Source: Ostrinia nubilalis
Lineage: Eukaryota; Arthropoda; Insecta; Lepidoptera; Crambidae
Direction of reading: 5' to 3'
Assembly (NCBI RefSeq): GCF_963855985.1
Contig: NC_087110.1
Coordinates: 8,485,001-8,549,000 of the forward strand
Length of the DNA stretch: 64,000 nt
Positions 1-13,500 of the stretch are shown one piece after another (the stretch's first letter is position 1; every line of letters begins with the position of its first letter). A program made the translations under genes and the position numbers. The notes below the pieces were generated by a model, which made no database searches, was not told the DNA's origin, and worked only from the letters and a program-made list of their open reading frames with translations.

Positions 1-136
1 GTGCCACTTGTTTTGTTATTTGAGTGAAATAAATATTTTTCTCAAATAGTAGTGAGCAAGATACAGCGCGAAAAAGGGATGGCCTTTAAAGTAGACATTT
101 TGTGGCAACTGCACTACGGAAGAAGTAATGTAGGCA

Positions 137-265
137 GGCTCCCATTGGGTAGACTGACGACATGTTGAAGGTTGCGGGAACCGCCTGGATACGGACAGGA
201 CTGGTTGTTGTGAAAATTCTTTGAGGAGGCATTTTTCCAGCAGGCCTTTGTTCAATATCTGATTC
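137..265 (+). mobile_element. RTE-type LINE 3' end fragment, diverged
   Basis: Diverged match to the 3' end of the lepidopteran RTE reverse-transcriptase ORF: GTAGACTGACGAC, AAGGTTGCGGGAA, CCTGGATACGGACAGGA, TTTTTCCAGCAGG. The intact family reads [20 protein letters not shown]. No ORF survives. Confidence 0.65.
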
Positions 266-343
266 TTAGCATGCCTTGGTTCAACGTCTGTCGGATGAAA
301 AGGAAGGAAGGATTTTTCTAATATACTCTCAATCTAAACCAAC

Positions 344-445
344 CGATGCTCTGTCCAGGCCGCAGCGTAAGCGCTGGTTCCAAAGCATGCCCAGTTTGGA
401 GCGTGCCGATTCCAATACATGTTTTACCAACGCACCGCGCTCTAG
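344..445 (-). pseudogene. Third tandem copy of ano8 exon 5, frameshifted
   Basis: 102 nt. A 7-nt deletion relative to the open copies destroys the frame after about 18 codons. The splice-site dinucleotides remain. It marks the distal end of the array. Confidence 0.65.
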
Positions 446-731
446 CTAAATTGCACTTTATTGCATAGTACTGAGACTCGCTTTTCCTTTGAATGTGTTT
501 TCGAAATAAATTTCTTGACGCTCCAAATATTCTGTGCTTTAACTATCTAGTAATAAGGTGCAAACTACTCTAAATGTGAACCAACCGATGCTTTAACCCA
601 TCTCGTAGCCATCTAACTAAATTGCACTTTATTCCGTAGTCCTGAGACTCGCAATTTCTTAAAATGCGAAGTGACCCTTCCGTTTAAACCATTCTGTGCC
701 TTAACTACGTAGTAATAAGGTGCAAACTAAC

Positions 732-840
732 CGATGCTCTGTCCAGGCCGCAGCGTCAACGCCGGTTCTAACGCATGCTCGTCGCCCGGTTCTGCGCGTG
801 CCAACTCCAATACATGTTTCACCAACGCCCCGCGGTCTAA
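732..840 (-). CDS. Second tandem copy of ano8 exon 5, open and in phase
   Basis: 109 nt, same splice-site arrangement as the copy at 1134-1242, no stop codon. It differs from that copy by three synonymous changes (GAT/GAC, GCT/GCG, TTG/TTA) and one Glu to Asp change. This is a candidate alternative exon or a recently silenced one. Confidence 0.5.
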
Positions 841-1133
841 CTAAATTGCACTTTATTGCATAGCACTGAGACTCGCTTTTCCTTTGAATGTGTTTTCGAA
901 ATAACTTTCTTGACCCTCCAAATATTCTGTGCTTTAACTATCTAGTAATAAGGTGCAAACTACTCTAAATGTGAACCAACCGATGCTTTAACCCATCTCG
1001 TCGCCCAGAGCCCTATAACTAAATTGCACTTTATTCCGTAGTCCTGAGACACGCAATTTCTTAAAATGCTAAGTGACCCTTCCGTTTAAACCATTCTGTG
1101 CCTTAACTACGTAGTAATAAGGTGCAAACTAAC

Positions 1134-1242
1134 CGATGCTCTGTCCAGGCCGCAGCGTCAACGCCGGTTCCAAAGCATGCTCATCGCCCGGTTCTGCGCG
1201 TGCCAACTCCAATACATGTTTCACCAACGCCCCGCGCTCTAA
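1134..1242 (-). CDS. Tandem copy of ano8 exon 5, open and in phase (possible alternative exon)
   Basis: 109 nt copy of the last 107 nt of exon 5, with its own acceptor TTTAG and a donor G/GTTAGT that fits consensus better than the parent's. The entry phase (0) and exit phase (1) equal those of exon 5, so exon 4 could splice to it in frame; the encoded start would be LERGALVKHV. Against exon 5 it has six synonymous changes and one replacement (Ser to Leu) over 36 codons. The polypyrimidine tract is poor. Whether it is used is unknown. Confidence 0.55.
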
Positions 1243-1382
1243 CTAAATTGCACTTTATTGCATAGCACTGAGACTAGCTTTTCCTTTGAATGTGTTTTCG
1301 AAATAAATTTCTTGACGCTCCAAATGTTCTGTGCTTTAACAACCAAGTAATAAGGTGCAAACTACTCTAAAAGTGAACCAAC

Positions 1383-1521
1383 CGATGCTCTGTCCAGGCC
1401 GCAGCGTCAGCGCCGGTTCTAAAGCATGCTCATCGCCCGGCTCGGCGCGCGCCGACTCCAATACATGTTTCACCAACGCCCCACGCTCTTGTGAGTTTAG
1501 TAGCTCGGCCGCTGAGGAACC
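1383..1521 (-). CDS. ano8: ano8 exon 5 (last one in the window)
   Basis: 139 nt, acceptor TTTGCCCAG, donor G/GTTGGT (weak). It encodes GSSAAELLNSQERGALVKHV, then LESARAEPGDEHALEPALTL and RPGQSI. It aligns with the vertebrate stretch FFTSQERQSIIRF...FLEDQPI. It ends in phase 1, so coding must continue to the left of the window. Reading through the donor would give a stop about 14 codons later, so a short truncated isoform cannot be excluded. Three further copies lie downstream. Confidence 0.8.
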
Positions 1522-4500
1522 CTGGGCAAATGGGAAAAAGCATTAATAACACGGGCACATAATTCAAATAGTTTCGAAAGCTGAAAAGTATCTCATTTGA
1601 CGGGTATTATTCGATATGCTTACTTTTAGAGTTGCATAAGTTAGAAAAGAAATACAGCGAAAACGTTCAGGTTCACCAATACCCTGCACGTAATTCTATT
1701 TAGACAGAGCTTTTGCTGAATTCGATCGCCATGCAACTATATTTCACAATCTATTTTGTGGTAGACTTTTAATTAAGTACAAGTGCCCTAATCCCAACTA
1801 ATCCCAACTAATATTATAAATGCGAAAGTAACTCTGTCTGTCTGTCTGTCTGTTACGCTTTCCCGCTTAAACCTCGCAACCGATTTTGATGAAATTTGGC
1901 ATAGAGATAGTTTGAGTCCCGGGAAAGAACATAGGATAGTTTTTATCCCGGTTTTTGAAACAGGGACGCGCGCGATAAAGTTTTTCTGTGACAGACAAAA
2001 TTCCACGCGGGCGAAGCCGCGGGCGGAAAGCTAGTTATTTATAATAATAACTTTGTATGCAGGATTTCTGTTCCTTTAGATTAAAGTTTAGAAGTGAGAT
2101 ATCCATTATTTATTTTTATAAGCAGTTACCACTTTACCCAGTGAAATACAGTTCTAAAAAATATCAAAATACCTAGTTTCTACCAAGTCCTACATGCAAT
2201 GTTAGAGATTATTATTCGTAAAAGCCTATTTTCTTTATGAACCGAATTAGCTCTAACAATTTGGCATCTCAAATGATTCCTACTGACACAGTTGCATGCC
2301 AAGCCGCGCCACTGAAACTTACACCGCCCTACAACGCTGAATTAATGAGCTATTCCAGGAGGTCACGCTATGGAGTCACGCAGGTCATAGGTACAGTCGG
2401 TATAGAATAATATTTACGTTCTAAGGCTGTGAGATTTCTGCTACAACAGAGGCCAATGGCCCTTAAATCGTTAGTGCAAAGGACTGATACGGATAATATT
2501 TCATCCTAGATAATGGTCAGTCTTTTATTTTCAGTTTGCCGGTACAGTAAACTAAATTAATTAGGAGTAAATATTAGACAAAATGCGTGCAAGTGACTAA
2601 AGAAATAAATATATAAACATCCTTGTTCATTTTACACTGCGCAAAGGTAATTTTATTTCTTGGGTAATTTTTTTACGAGGAGGGCTGACCCCAAACGAAA
2701 TGGGAAAAGGCACAGAAGAATATTTTTGTTTCGTAAAAATTAAAGGTTTTGGCTCGTCTAACTGCAGTCAGTTTGTTAACAAACTAGTTTCCACTTTAAG
2801 GTTCATTAAATAAAATGTATTGTAAAGTTCATCAAAATGTAATGTACCTAATTAGAGTAGACTGTATAAATGCTTATCTCAATTTCGGGCAAATAACCTG
2901 CAGTAGACTCTCCTGAAATAACTACGGCCATTACAGCTATTTGTTTGACCTGATTTAACCTCTGATTGGCGCTGAGTGTTCAACATTTAGCTTGAAGTTG
3001 TTTTTCGTTGGGTTTACTTTCTTTGGTTAGTTAATTAATTGCCAAGGATAAAACCTGCTAAAATCTATGTAAACAACTTGAATTATGATGGTTACTTTTT
3101 TAAGCCGAACAAAGAACGTAATTGACCGCAATCGCACCTTATGTTGTGATGTAAATGTAGTCTTAAAAACATTTTCTTCATCTAGAATAATTTGCTTTTC
3201 TTTTTCAAATCCTATCCCTTGTACTAGAGATTTCCTTAATGTTTAATCATCACTTTCTATCAGGTGAAATGCAGCTTAGGCCAATAGCTTTCCCGTTTGG
3301 GTAAATAAAACTAGTGTTTCAGGAGATTACCGTTAATAAATTTACAAAATTCTGTCTGTTTTCAATAGTAGTTTAAATAAGCTACATTCGGGCTTCTACT
3401 ACTGGATAATAAAGTCATTAAGCCTGCCCAGATAATCTTTAAATTGAGCCCTAATAGCACCTCCAGCAATAGTGAAAACCATTATATTCCTCTGCAAGTG
3501 TCATAAAATATTCAAGCGTTTATTACGCTTGAATATTTATGTCTGCCGTATTTCCCTGGGGCGGTGTGTGGGAATTTCAACCTCGGTTAGGAAATTGATA
3601 ATGCCTAGGTTTTATTCCGTTGTTATACATTTGTGAGGAAAATATAACATTACTGGATAAATTCGTAATTCGCTCCCAAAGCTTTTTAGAGCGCATTCAA
3701 TTTAGACGTCATACCCACGGCAAACGTCCGACACGAAACGTCTAAATTGAAAGCGCCCTTAATCGTTTGGATTTGGAAATACATACGTAGATTTCGAAAT
3801 ATTGAACACATAAGTATTCACATCTCTGTACATGTATTATATTCTGTGCATTTCAATTTATGAAATGTAATTTAATTTATTAAATTCATCACGGTATTTG
3901 TCCTCATAATTTTCATAACATTTTTTTTCTATTCGATTGCGTAGTTACCCGAAAGTTCAATGCAACGAACGAAATATGAATAAAAAAAGTAAATTGCGCC
4001 TTTTGCGTCACGCCCATTGAAGTTTTTCGTCATGACCATTGAAGGACATCAAAATTATCTATTGAAATCGAACAAGAGTTTATAATACAGCTAGCAAATA
4101 GTTGTTACCTTTTGGAAACAGTGCATGTCGCGAACTGTGAACTCCTTGTAACCACCTCCAAACTCAGGCTTGAGGAGTTTGGGCAGATGCACTTCTTCCG
4201 CAGTTTGCAACAGCCTGCAATAAGAAATTGCTAACATAAGTTTTAGAAACCTACAGGATGTCTTTACTTTGTACTTACCATCGAAGTCTGAACTTGACTA
4301 CCTTACTTTAAAGTTCAGGAGTACCGTACAGGTAGTTCCATGCTCCATGTTTATAGACTTTTGTGGCGAATCGAGCTTCGATAAGTGTGACATGGCATGT
4401 AATCTTAAAACAGTCTTTTCAGTCAGCTATCAATGAATGAATAGGTGGACCGACGACCTTATAAAGGTAGCAGGAAGGCGCTGGATGCAGGCTCAGATCT

Positions 4501-7500
4501 ACTCACACATCATCATCAGCTGTTATGTAGAACGCGAAACACTGCTCGCTAGTGTTAACGCACACACGCGTAACTTCGGCCAGCTGCCGCAAAGTTTCTG
4601 CAGCAGCCATAGCAGCATACTGTCTGGAAGACCAGGGGGACTACTGCGAAACAGTTTACGTAGTCCCTGATCTATCTGTCACCGTCGCTCACGCTGGCAT
4701 CTCGCTTTGCGTGAGAGGGATGGCAACGTTCGAAACTTATAACGTTTTTGGAGTAGCCCCGCTGTGGAGACGTGGTCTACTCACACATCGTCATCAGCTG
4801 TTATGTAGAACGCGGAACATTGCGAGCTGGCGTGTTGGCGTACACACACGCGCAACCTGGGGCGACTGCCGCGAAGTTTCTGCAGCAGCCATAGCAGCAT
4901 ACTGTCTGGGAGGCCTGCGGAGATATACAGCTGTTAGTTTTACAAAGGGCAGAGTTAATGCTACAAGCCTTAATGGCTCGGCGAACTAAATATATCAATT
5001 ATCCTCATGACACGCGCGCCTCGGAGCTTAGAAGACGAGCAAAGAAATAAAATTGGAATGAATACTGGTCGCCCTGCGGTTTTTTATTTCTTCAATATGA
5101 ACGTTCAAAATACGTCACGATTCATGTAAGCTTTATAATCTTGCCAGTTAAAAAACAATTTGACTAAAACTCGTGGCTGAATGTTAGGTTCATCCAACCT
5201 CTGCTTCCTATCTTCCTGTGGTCATCTGTCTATAAAGTGCGAACTAAACTTTGGTAATCCATATAAATCCTCATTGTGCAGGGGCACAAAGACTAAATGA
5301 ATGGGTCAGTTTACTCGACCTGCCGGCGAAGTGATCACTCTTGCCACACCTACTCAATCGTTCAATTACTTAACCCCGGTGAAGATTACCTCAGAATTTG
5401 ACTCCAAGAAAATCACCTAAGGAATTTAATTTAATTGAGGACTAAGTCAAGTTTACCGTCTGTACTATTCCAGCAGAATTATTTGGGCTGCTTCCAGAAA
5501 GAGGGCATTAATTTAACCAAATTCTATGCAAGTAGAAGTTCGGCGGAGAGAATAACGCTTGAGCTTTGATTCTTTGATAAATGATTTCGAATTCTAAATC
5601 CAATATCGTACGGATCAATATCGATTCCCCTTTCTTTCAACTAAAGGCCTCGCGTGTAGCCCCAAGTCTTCGGCCGCAGCACTAGAAACTTATTACAAAG
5701 GGTTCGCCTTCTTTCATACAAACAAAGGCTGACATTAATAGCCCGTTCGCCTTGTGAAGGGTTGAAGGCTCGGATTAGATATAATTCCCTTGATATTAGT
5801 CCGTTGGGGAAGGCGTCAAATAAAGATATAAAGGCGTCGACTAAAGATAAATAAAGTTCAAAATCTGTAGGGGAAATTCGTCTTTCCTGATTTCATTGTT
5901 TTAGTACGGGAAACAGCAAAGTAAGCCTAACATTGAAGAATCATAAATGTTATAGCTTTAAGGACGTCGCACACTTATCAACCCGGAGAGGGATCGTTAC
6001 CGTATTAACTCGAGGCATTCAGTATTCTTTGTATAAAACTCCATACTTATCCGCACCGATACGATGTTGATCCCTTTCAGAGTTGATAAGTCTTCTATGA
6101 GCTTTACTCCTCACGCGTCGTCTCTAAGATTCTGCGTCGCTATACATACAGCAGGGTCAAGAAGATTAAGAAAATATATTTCATTGGATACTTTGAAACA
6201 ACGCATAATATTGTGGAGATTTTGGAAGCCTTTTACGTCTGCTGTTCTGCACAGATTTCTAATGTATATTGATGAAATGTAAAAGGTGATTCCCCGCTCC
6301 ACTGGTGCCATTAAGCTGTCAATACACATTTCACACACTCCACTTGGCCTGCGTATTCCAACTCCACGCAACTGGCTAAGTGCCTACTTAAACGGGGGTT
6401 GTTCCATTTCAAGAGGACCCCCCGGCGGAACCAGACGACCTTAATGACATCGTTTGTCGACCTATTTAGGTACACTTTTGTGTAGCACCAAGGGGAGCAG
6501 CGACGCTCTTTCTTTTGTCGAGTGCACTCATTACACTGTCAGATGGTGGCACATCAGGGTTAAAAGAAGCACCTTATGTAAGTTGTAATAGGGGCGACTT
6601 TGTAACAAAAATAACCTAGTGCTGGCATCTGTACCTGCAATATCTTAACATATTTTATTGCCAGAAATTTGGTGGTGAGAGGGATTCTTGGCGCATGCTC
6701 TTACCTACCCAAAAGCGCTGGTTTGGCAAAAATGCGGGAAGTTTATACCCCCTTGGGAACCATACAATCTCTGGAAGGAAGTTACACTCGTGCGTAACCT
6801 TTTTCCAAGAATGTATTCTCCTATTCCTAAATCGGACAAGTAGATGTGTAGATTATTAACCTATACGGACGAATATATTTACAAATAATACGAATAGGTA
6901 TATTGTTTTAAACTATTCATGGTCACTAACAGAATAATAAAATTATTATTGATGGAATTGCTACCATGTATGTACCTTAATTTCGAGTCTTACTCGTGAT
7001 TACTCCGTGATCATGGCGCTTGCAACAGTGCCGAAATATAGGAGACTCGAAATTGAGGTATATTGTAGCACTCCCATCAATGATAATTAAATAATACGAA
7101 TTCTCGACATTAACAAATATTTTAGAGGTATATTAGGTAGTTATTTACTCCTATTTACTCTAACGAGCTTTCTGCGTGTGGCCTAGTAATTTTCAATTAC
7201 TAAAGAAACATGGTGATATATTAGCAATTTTACACAACCTTCAGTTATTGAGCCGGTAAATTCAGTCGAATCAACATCTAAATTGTTTACCGAATTTGGC
7301 TAGAAGTCACGCGAACTAAACTGGGCTTTCTATTTTTGTTACAATTTATGTTCTAGAATTCGAAAAGGCATGCCAAGTTTGTTTGAAGGTTTCAAAGAAT
7401 ATTTTCAAATGGCTTTTGGCATAATGGTTTCATATGGTACATATTTACGATAATTCTACATGATATAGCACGCTATTTTATCATTCGTCGGAAACATAAT

Positions 7501-10500
7501 TATGACGACGTGGATTTATTGCTATACACCAAAAATATTGTGGCGATGTGAAAGGGCGTCTTTCCTTCTGCAAACTGCCAAATTACGACCATAAACAAGA
7601 CTTGACAAAGAGAATCCGGGGGCAGAACCCACTATAAATTAAAATCGTCTTAATCGACATAATGACTATATATCTTAAAAAACTAATAAAACTAATTTAT
7701 TTTTGCAAATAGGCTTTTAAAAAGAACTTTTACACGTCCCAGTATTAACCCTGCCATTGCTTCGGGACAATAAATGGACCAGTGCTGAGAAGAAGCAGCG
7801 CAAGAAACTCAGTCACTATTGTCTTTTAAGAAGCCTTGTAGAAAGAACCTACAGTCACTTTAGGAGGTTTTAAGCTCTTAAATGATTAATTTTCTTAATT
7901 AACCCAATGAAAGTCAAGTCAGACTGTTGGCTTTGGCCTTGCCCTTGGTCATTTAAAACGTAGACCCAGCAATTTGATTTCATTCGATTCTGTGATTCCG
8001 TCTATCTAATACGAGTAGGTACATCAGACTATACATTTTTGTAGCAAAATAGCCTGTATTACAACGAGATAAGATGCCCATATATTTAGCTTGATGTGCA
8101 GGCTGTCGTCCGTACCTTTAACTTGTCCTCCCTTTGTAGCCAAGTCCGTAGGGATTATCCAGAATTCATAGATTCATATTACCAGGGCGACCCGTCCGCA
8201 CTAAGTGTAGAATAATGGCTCCGATGGGTCCTCAACCTTATTTCAGAGTAAAACGCACAAGGTTAATGTTTTAAGGTTGCGTAGTAAAACATCAAGGGAC
8301 CTTTATAGTTTTGGTAAGTCGTTCTGTTGGTCCGCGATTTAGCATTTTGCTCTTGGTAATAAATCTTTCAGATTTGCAAAATATTAAGCCTTATAAGGAG
8401 TAATTTGTTGCGAGTCAAAATGTGGACGACAAAGATTGATCATCATCATCATCGATCATACTGTCTGCATTATAAACGCGATAGTTTGTGAAGATGGATA
8501 GATGTTTGTGAAGGCTCCTTCGCGCAAAAACTACAAGACAAACGACTAACGAGTTTGATAAAACTTTGTAAATTATTCATCAGAATAGCACAAAATACTG
8601 TAGTTAGTTACAGTACTTTTTATCGAAATCCTTGAGAGCGAAGCCGAGGGCAAAAGCTAGTAAGCAATAAAGGTAGCTAGAAAGGCCGACTGAAGGAGTC
8701 TAGGGAGTTGTAGACTTCACGAAAGGTACGTCATGTAGAAAATCTCACTCGATTCTGATTCAATCAATCAACTGGCACCCGAGGACATTGGGGCTTTGGA
8801 TTCATTCACAAACCTATGTTTTTTTATACAGATTGGATCAAATAAGTGCTCGTAAATCTTTATCCGATTTACTACGCTTGCATGAACTTTCAGCACAGAT
8901 TTTACCTGCTAATTCTAGATAAGACTTTATTATGTAAAATAATACTAGTACTTAAGTTGCAAACTTTATACGGCAATAAAAGGGAACGTAACCCCATTTT
9001 CATTCAAGTTGAAATGTTATTTATGGGTAGATGTATGGATTAGAATGAGGGTAACGAACCCTGACGCTCCATGAGGAAACATGCTGTCTATACAAAGAAG
9101 GATAACGTAAAGTAGGTTCATATCTTAGCCGTTTTGAACGTGTCATTACTTGAAGAATCCATGGTTTACTTTGCAAAACGATTATGTACGTTTAGCATTT
9201 TTTCTCCATCTCCTTCGACCCCAAATACAGGCGTGAGCGATTGTGGCAAAATAATATCGTAAGCGTTCAAGATTGTATTGTATTCTCTTCTCACTAAGAT
9301 CCTACTGCCGTGAACATTCAGATCCACTATCGTAGTTTTATATGAATTCTGAGTAAGGTAGTATGACATAGCGAAGGGCGAGAGAATGGTTAATTAATTC
9401 TAGTTTCCCGGGAACTTATATAAATATCCTTGGACATTTTACACTACGCTTCTAGTCCCAAACTAAGCAAAACTTGTACTATGGGTACTAGACAACAGAT
9501 ATAAATGTTACGGTTAATGTGATAAATTGAAAATTATTAATAATAACCGGTTATTATGAATAATTCCCGACAGTCGCGGTGAGAGTGATAAATTAATCAC
9601 ATTTAACAGTGATTATTTAATAATTCAACCTTAGTACTAACAAATTTCATAAAAGAGAACAACATCTTGTGTACGTGCTCGTGTACAGCCAAACTTTTGA
9701 ACGTTTTGATATCATATATTAATATAATTTGGCATAATGAGTTTGGAATGTTTTTTTGCATAATATTACTTTTCCATGATGCCTATAACATAATGTTTTG
9801 ATTTAAAGTGAAAAATAGGTTAAGGTGCGGCGGGGGTGGCCCTTGGGCCACCCCTAAGCCGCCTATTTAGTTTTATACACACATAAATGACCTCATATTA
9901 ATCACATTTACCAAATCATGCGGTAATTATTAATAATAACCGGCGATTATTCATAATTTTCACATTTATCACTTTGACCGTAACACATATATTAAAGTTC
10001 ACTGACTAATAAACAAAAGAAATACGAACCAAATTCGGTCCATCTCCAGGGTCATTTAAGATTCGAAACCTATCCAGTTGCAACGAGGGGTGACAGGGAG
10101 ATGTCATATCTCCGAAACTGTTCACCAGCGCCATTTGTTTGTAAACTAAAAAAGGTGGATTTATTGCTTAAAGCAGTCTTAGCCAGTCGACCTTTGATAC
10201 TTATCAGGATTAGTAAGATTCTATTGTTAATTTTGGTCTCGAAGCGTTGGGTAAAAAGTTTATGAGACATATAGAGGTTCCAAGAGCAAAATATTTGACG
10301 ATTTGTAAGTACTATCTAATAGTCTATACAGGGTGTTAGGTAAATGGGTATATGAGCCGACACTAGCCCATGTTAACATGGTCATATAAATGGTATGGTG
10401 AAGTCAGAAAATTGATATCTTCATTTTATGTACGTGATTAATTTATTTTTCATACAAATCGAATTTAAAAAAAATCAAATGATGATATCAAATTTCTGAC

Positions 10501-13500
10501 TTCACCATACCATTTAATTATATGCCCATGATAACATGGGCTAGTGTCGGCTCCTATACCCATTTACCTAACCTACCTGTAGATAAAGAAATTTTGACTT
10601 AGACTTTATTCACTTCGTCATACTCTTGCTTGTACAGGAATCGAACTGGCGACCTCTAAATCGTCACATTTTATTATCTCATAATATAAAACAATAAAAT
10701 CACATAATTCAAACATCGCATTGGCTAACCGCCCTTGAAAATACATTAAAATCGACAATAATATTATTTTTATAACCAGTTTTTTTCTAAATATTCATAT
10801 TGTCATAAAGAATGAATTTAATGTATGTTTCGTAATGTATGTAGGTATTAGTTAATAGAACTTCAATGTTATAAAAACATTGATATGTACCAATAACCTA
10901 TACCTACGGGTAGCCCTAGTGATGCTGTACCTCTGGGCTACGGCTTGACACTACTTTTTGGGATACTCTGTATAAGTACTAGTTACTAAGTACATCTATA
11001 CAGGGTGTCCCGTAATGTAACGTCAAGCCGGAATTGGGTGTTGAGGCAAGTTGTGCTGGTTATCAGAAAAATATAAAAAAAAATCTATGTGGCATATTTT
11101 AAAAATAATAGGCATTTTAAAAAAATAAAAAAATTCTACTCCAGGTGACGGTCCTTTTACTCGTGTTGCCACAAATCTTCACTTTTTCCAAATTTTTTTT
11201 TTGTTATGTAACCCTGAATAATGCTTCTCTAAATTGTTATCAAAATTACAAAACCAGCTGCTCCAACTTGGATGAAAAAAATACATTATTCCCAAAAAAA
11301 TATCAAAATAAAAATTTTGCCTAGTTTAAACTGACTGTACTGAAAAAAAATTGTACTACGCGAGTGTGGCAAGTGACGTCATAATTTGGCGCATTTAGTA
11401 AGGATTCCAAAATGGTATAACACTTTGTAAAATCTTGCTGTAATTGTCGACAATTTTTGTTTATTGGAAATAATCCCGTTTTTAACTTTATCTACCTTGG
11501 TTAAAAATATTATTCTAATGTGCCCAAAATTTAAGTTTCTGGCTTAAGTGAGGTGGAGCAGCAATTTTAAAAGGTATGAGCGGGACGGAGAGGGCCATCT
11601 TACCAAGCAGGGATGTTATGGATATCCGTAACCGTAACCGAAACTATCGGATATCCGAAATAAAAAAATGTCCATAACCGTAACCGAAACTGATTCAAAA
11701 GTTACGGATAGTTTCGGATAAAGGCCAAACTGCAAAACTCTATGAAATTTGCACCTTAACCTATTTTTCACTTTAAATCAAAACATTATGTTATAGGCAT
11801 CATGGAAAAGTAATATTATGCAAAAAACATTCCAAACTTATTATGCCAAATTATATTAATATATGATATGAAAACGTTCAAAAGTTTGGCTGTACAGGAG
11901 CATGTACACAAGATGTTGTTCTCTTTTATGAAATTTGTTAGTACTAAGGTTGAATTACTAAATAATCACTGTTAAATGTGATTAATTTATCACTTTTACC
12001 GCGACTGTCGGTAATTATTCATAATAACCGGTTATTATTAATAATTTTCAATTTATCACATTCACCGTAACATAAACATACTTAAATACTTTTTTTTTGT
12101 AAATACATACATATGTAACACCCTGACCCGTCACAGAAATTAAAATTCATAATTTCAATTTCTGCCCGGCCGGGAATCGAACCGTCCCGGGTTCGATTCC
12201 CGGTCGGGCAGAAACTGTTGGTGTGGTGGTTCGGAAACGGACTACTCTCGGCATAGTAGTCCGTTTCCGAACCACTACACCAAACGGCCGACAAATGATG
12301 TTATTGTTGTAGTAAAACGAATAATAAAGTAAGGTTGCTTATTAAAGCTCAAACTGTTCTCCAGTTTCAGTGAGCAATAAAATAAATAATTTAATTCATA
12401 AACAATGAGTGAGTATACTACATACAGTTTTATTGTGTAAGCCCAACTCCTGAACAATTGCCAGCATTTTGATGATGTAATAAATCACTCCAACATAAGG
12501 AGATAAACATAACATTATGTCAGTCTGTTGTGTGTTTGTTAAGAACTTAAGAATAAACATCCCTATAGGGAGCCTGATAATAAAATAAAATAGTTGTTGC
12601 TGTAAAACTAAATTGAAAACTTGATTTTAAATTACAAGCCAACAATTCTGAATTGATTTCTTATGAAGTTATTCTTAAAATTATATTAAAAGTGGAGTAA
12701 AGCTTGAACCCTGTTGTTTATCTTGGTATTTAAATTCAACCAATCATAATGTTTAAATCTAAATACTTTAGTTTGAATAACTTTTGAGCAATCATTCAGA
12801 ACTTAATTTCCTTTCAAACCATGCTTATATCAGATTTGATCAGCATTATAATTTTGTGTCACTGAATAAAATATTTCATTTTCATTTTTTTTATAATACT
12901 GAACTTGGCAATACATTATTAATTAACTATTGATAAAGGTAGCAGGAAGGCGCTGGACGCTGGTCGCTACCAATCGGGCAATATGGAAACACTAGCTGTG
13001 CCCGCGACTTGGTACGCGTGAAAACCCGTTTTCGCAAAATTTTTCATTTTTGCTCTGCACCTATTACTTGTAGCGTGATGGTATATTAGCCTATAGCCTT
13101 CCTCGATAAATGGGCTATCTGACACTGAAAGAATTTTTCAAATCGGACCGGTAGTTCCTGAGATTAGCGCGTTCAAGTAAACAAACAAACAAACTCTTCA
13201 GCTTTATAATATTAGTATAGATTAGAGGAGTTCAGTAGTGGACGTCCTGTGGATGATTAATGATGATGACATTATAAACTTACCTTTAGGGAATATGAGC
13301 ACAACATCGGTCTGTTGCGTAGGCGTCGAGTGCAGCAGGAGCCGCCGCGGGTGCATCAGATGCGCCCCGAGTTGCCCCGCCATGGGCAGGCGGCGGCGAA
13401 GCTCCCGCCCCGCTGGTGGAAACAAAGCTATCATTATTTGATAATAATGATTTTGGTAAATAGGAAGATTCTAATTAAAGCCTGGTCAGTGAGCACGTAG

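Larger units (their letters stand above)
320..1521. repeat. Tandem array built on ano8 exon 5 and its downstream intron
   Basis: Units beginning AACTAAATTGCACTTTATT recur near 446, 613, 841, 1017 and 1243. Alternate units carry a full exon copy or only an exon remnant of about 45 bp, so the higher-order period is about 390-400 bp. The intronic filler (CACTTTATT, GAGACTCGC, TTCGAAATAA, GTAATAAGGTGCAAAC) is shared by all units. Confidence 0.8.
4921..9505. other. ano8 intron 2, first part
   Basis: AT-rich. Contains a hairpin repeat (6945-7085), an unassigned dispersed repeat (7695-7875) and a LEP1-like copy (8458-8661). No exon was found with matching splice phase. Confidence 0.5.

Noticed and set aside
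1300..1521. ano8 exon 5 as the last exon with a C-terminus ...FRVVC and a nearby AATAAA
   Set aside because: The protein would lack all membrane segments, and the copies show a good donor at the same point. A truncated isoform remains possible but is not the main model.
4507..4623. First considered as the functional ano8 exon 3 because one frame reads AFYITADDD
   Set aside because: That frame does not join exon 2. The twin at 4785-4905 keeps both DSMLLWLLQKL and AFYITADDD in one frame and fits both neighbours.
4552..4989. 145-codon plus-strand ORF with a repeated AAAIAAYCL motif
   Set aside because: It is the opposite strand of ano8 exon 3 and its decayed duplicate. The repeated motif is the antisense of the duplicated exon.
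12170..12215. tRNA gene suggested by the GGTTCGATTCCCGG B box
   Set aside because: No complete cloverleaf; it is within a SINE with a typical tail. The same applies to 29247-29306.
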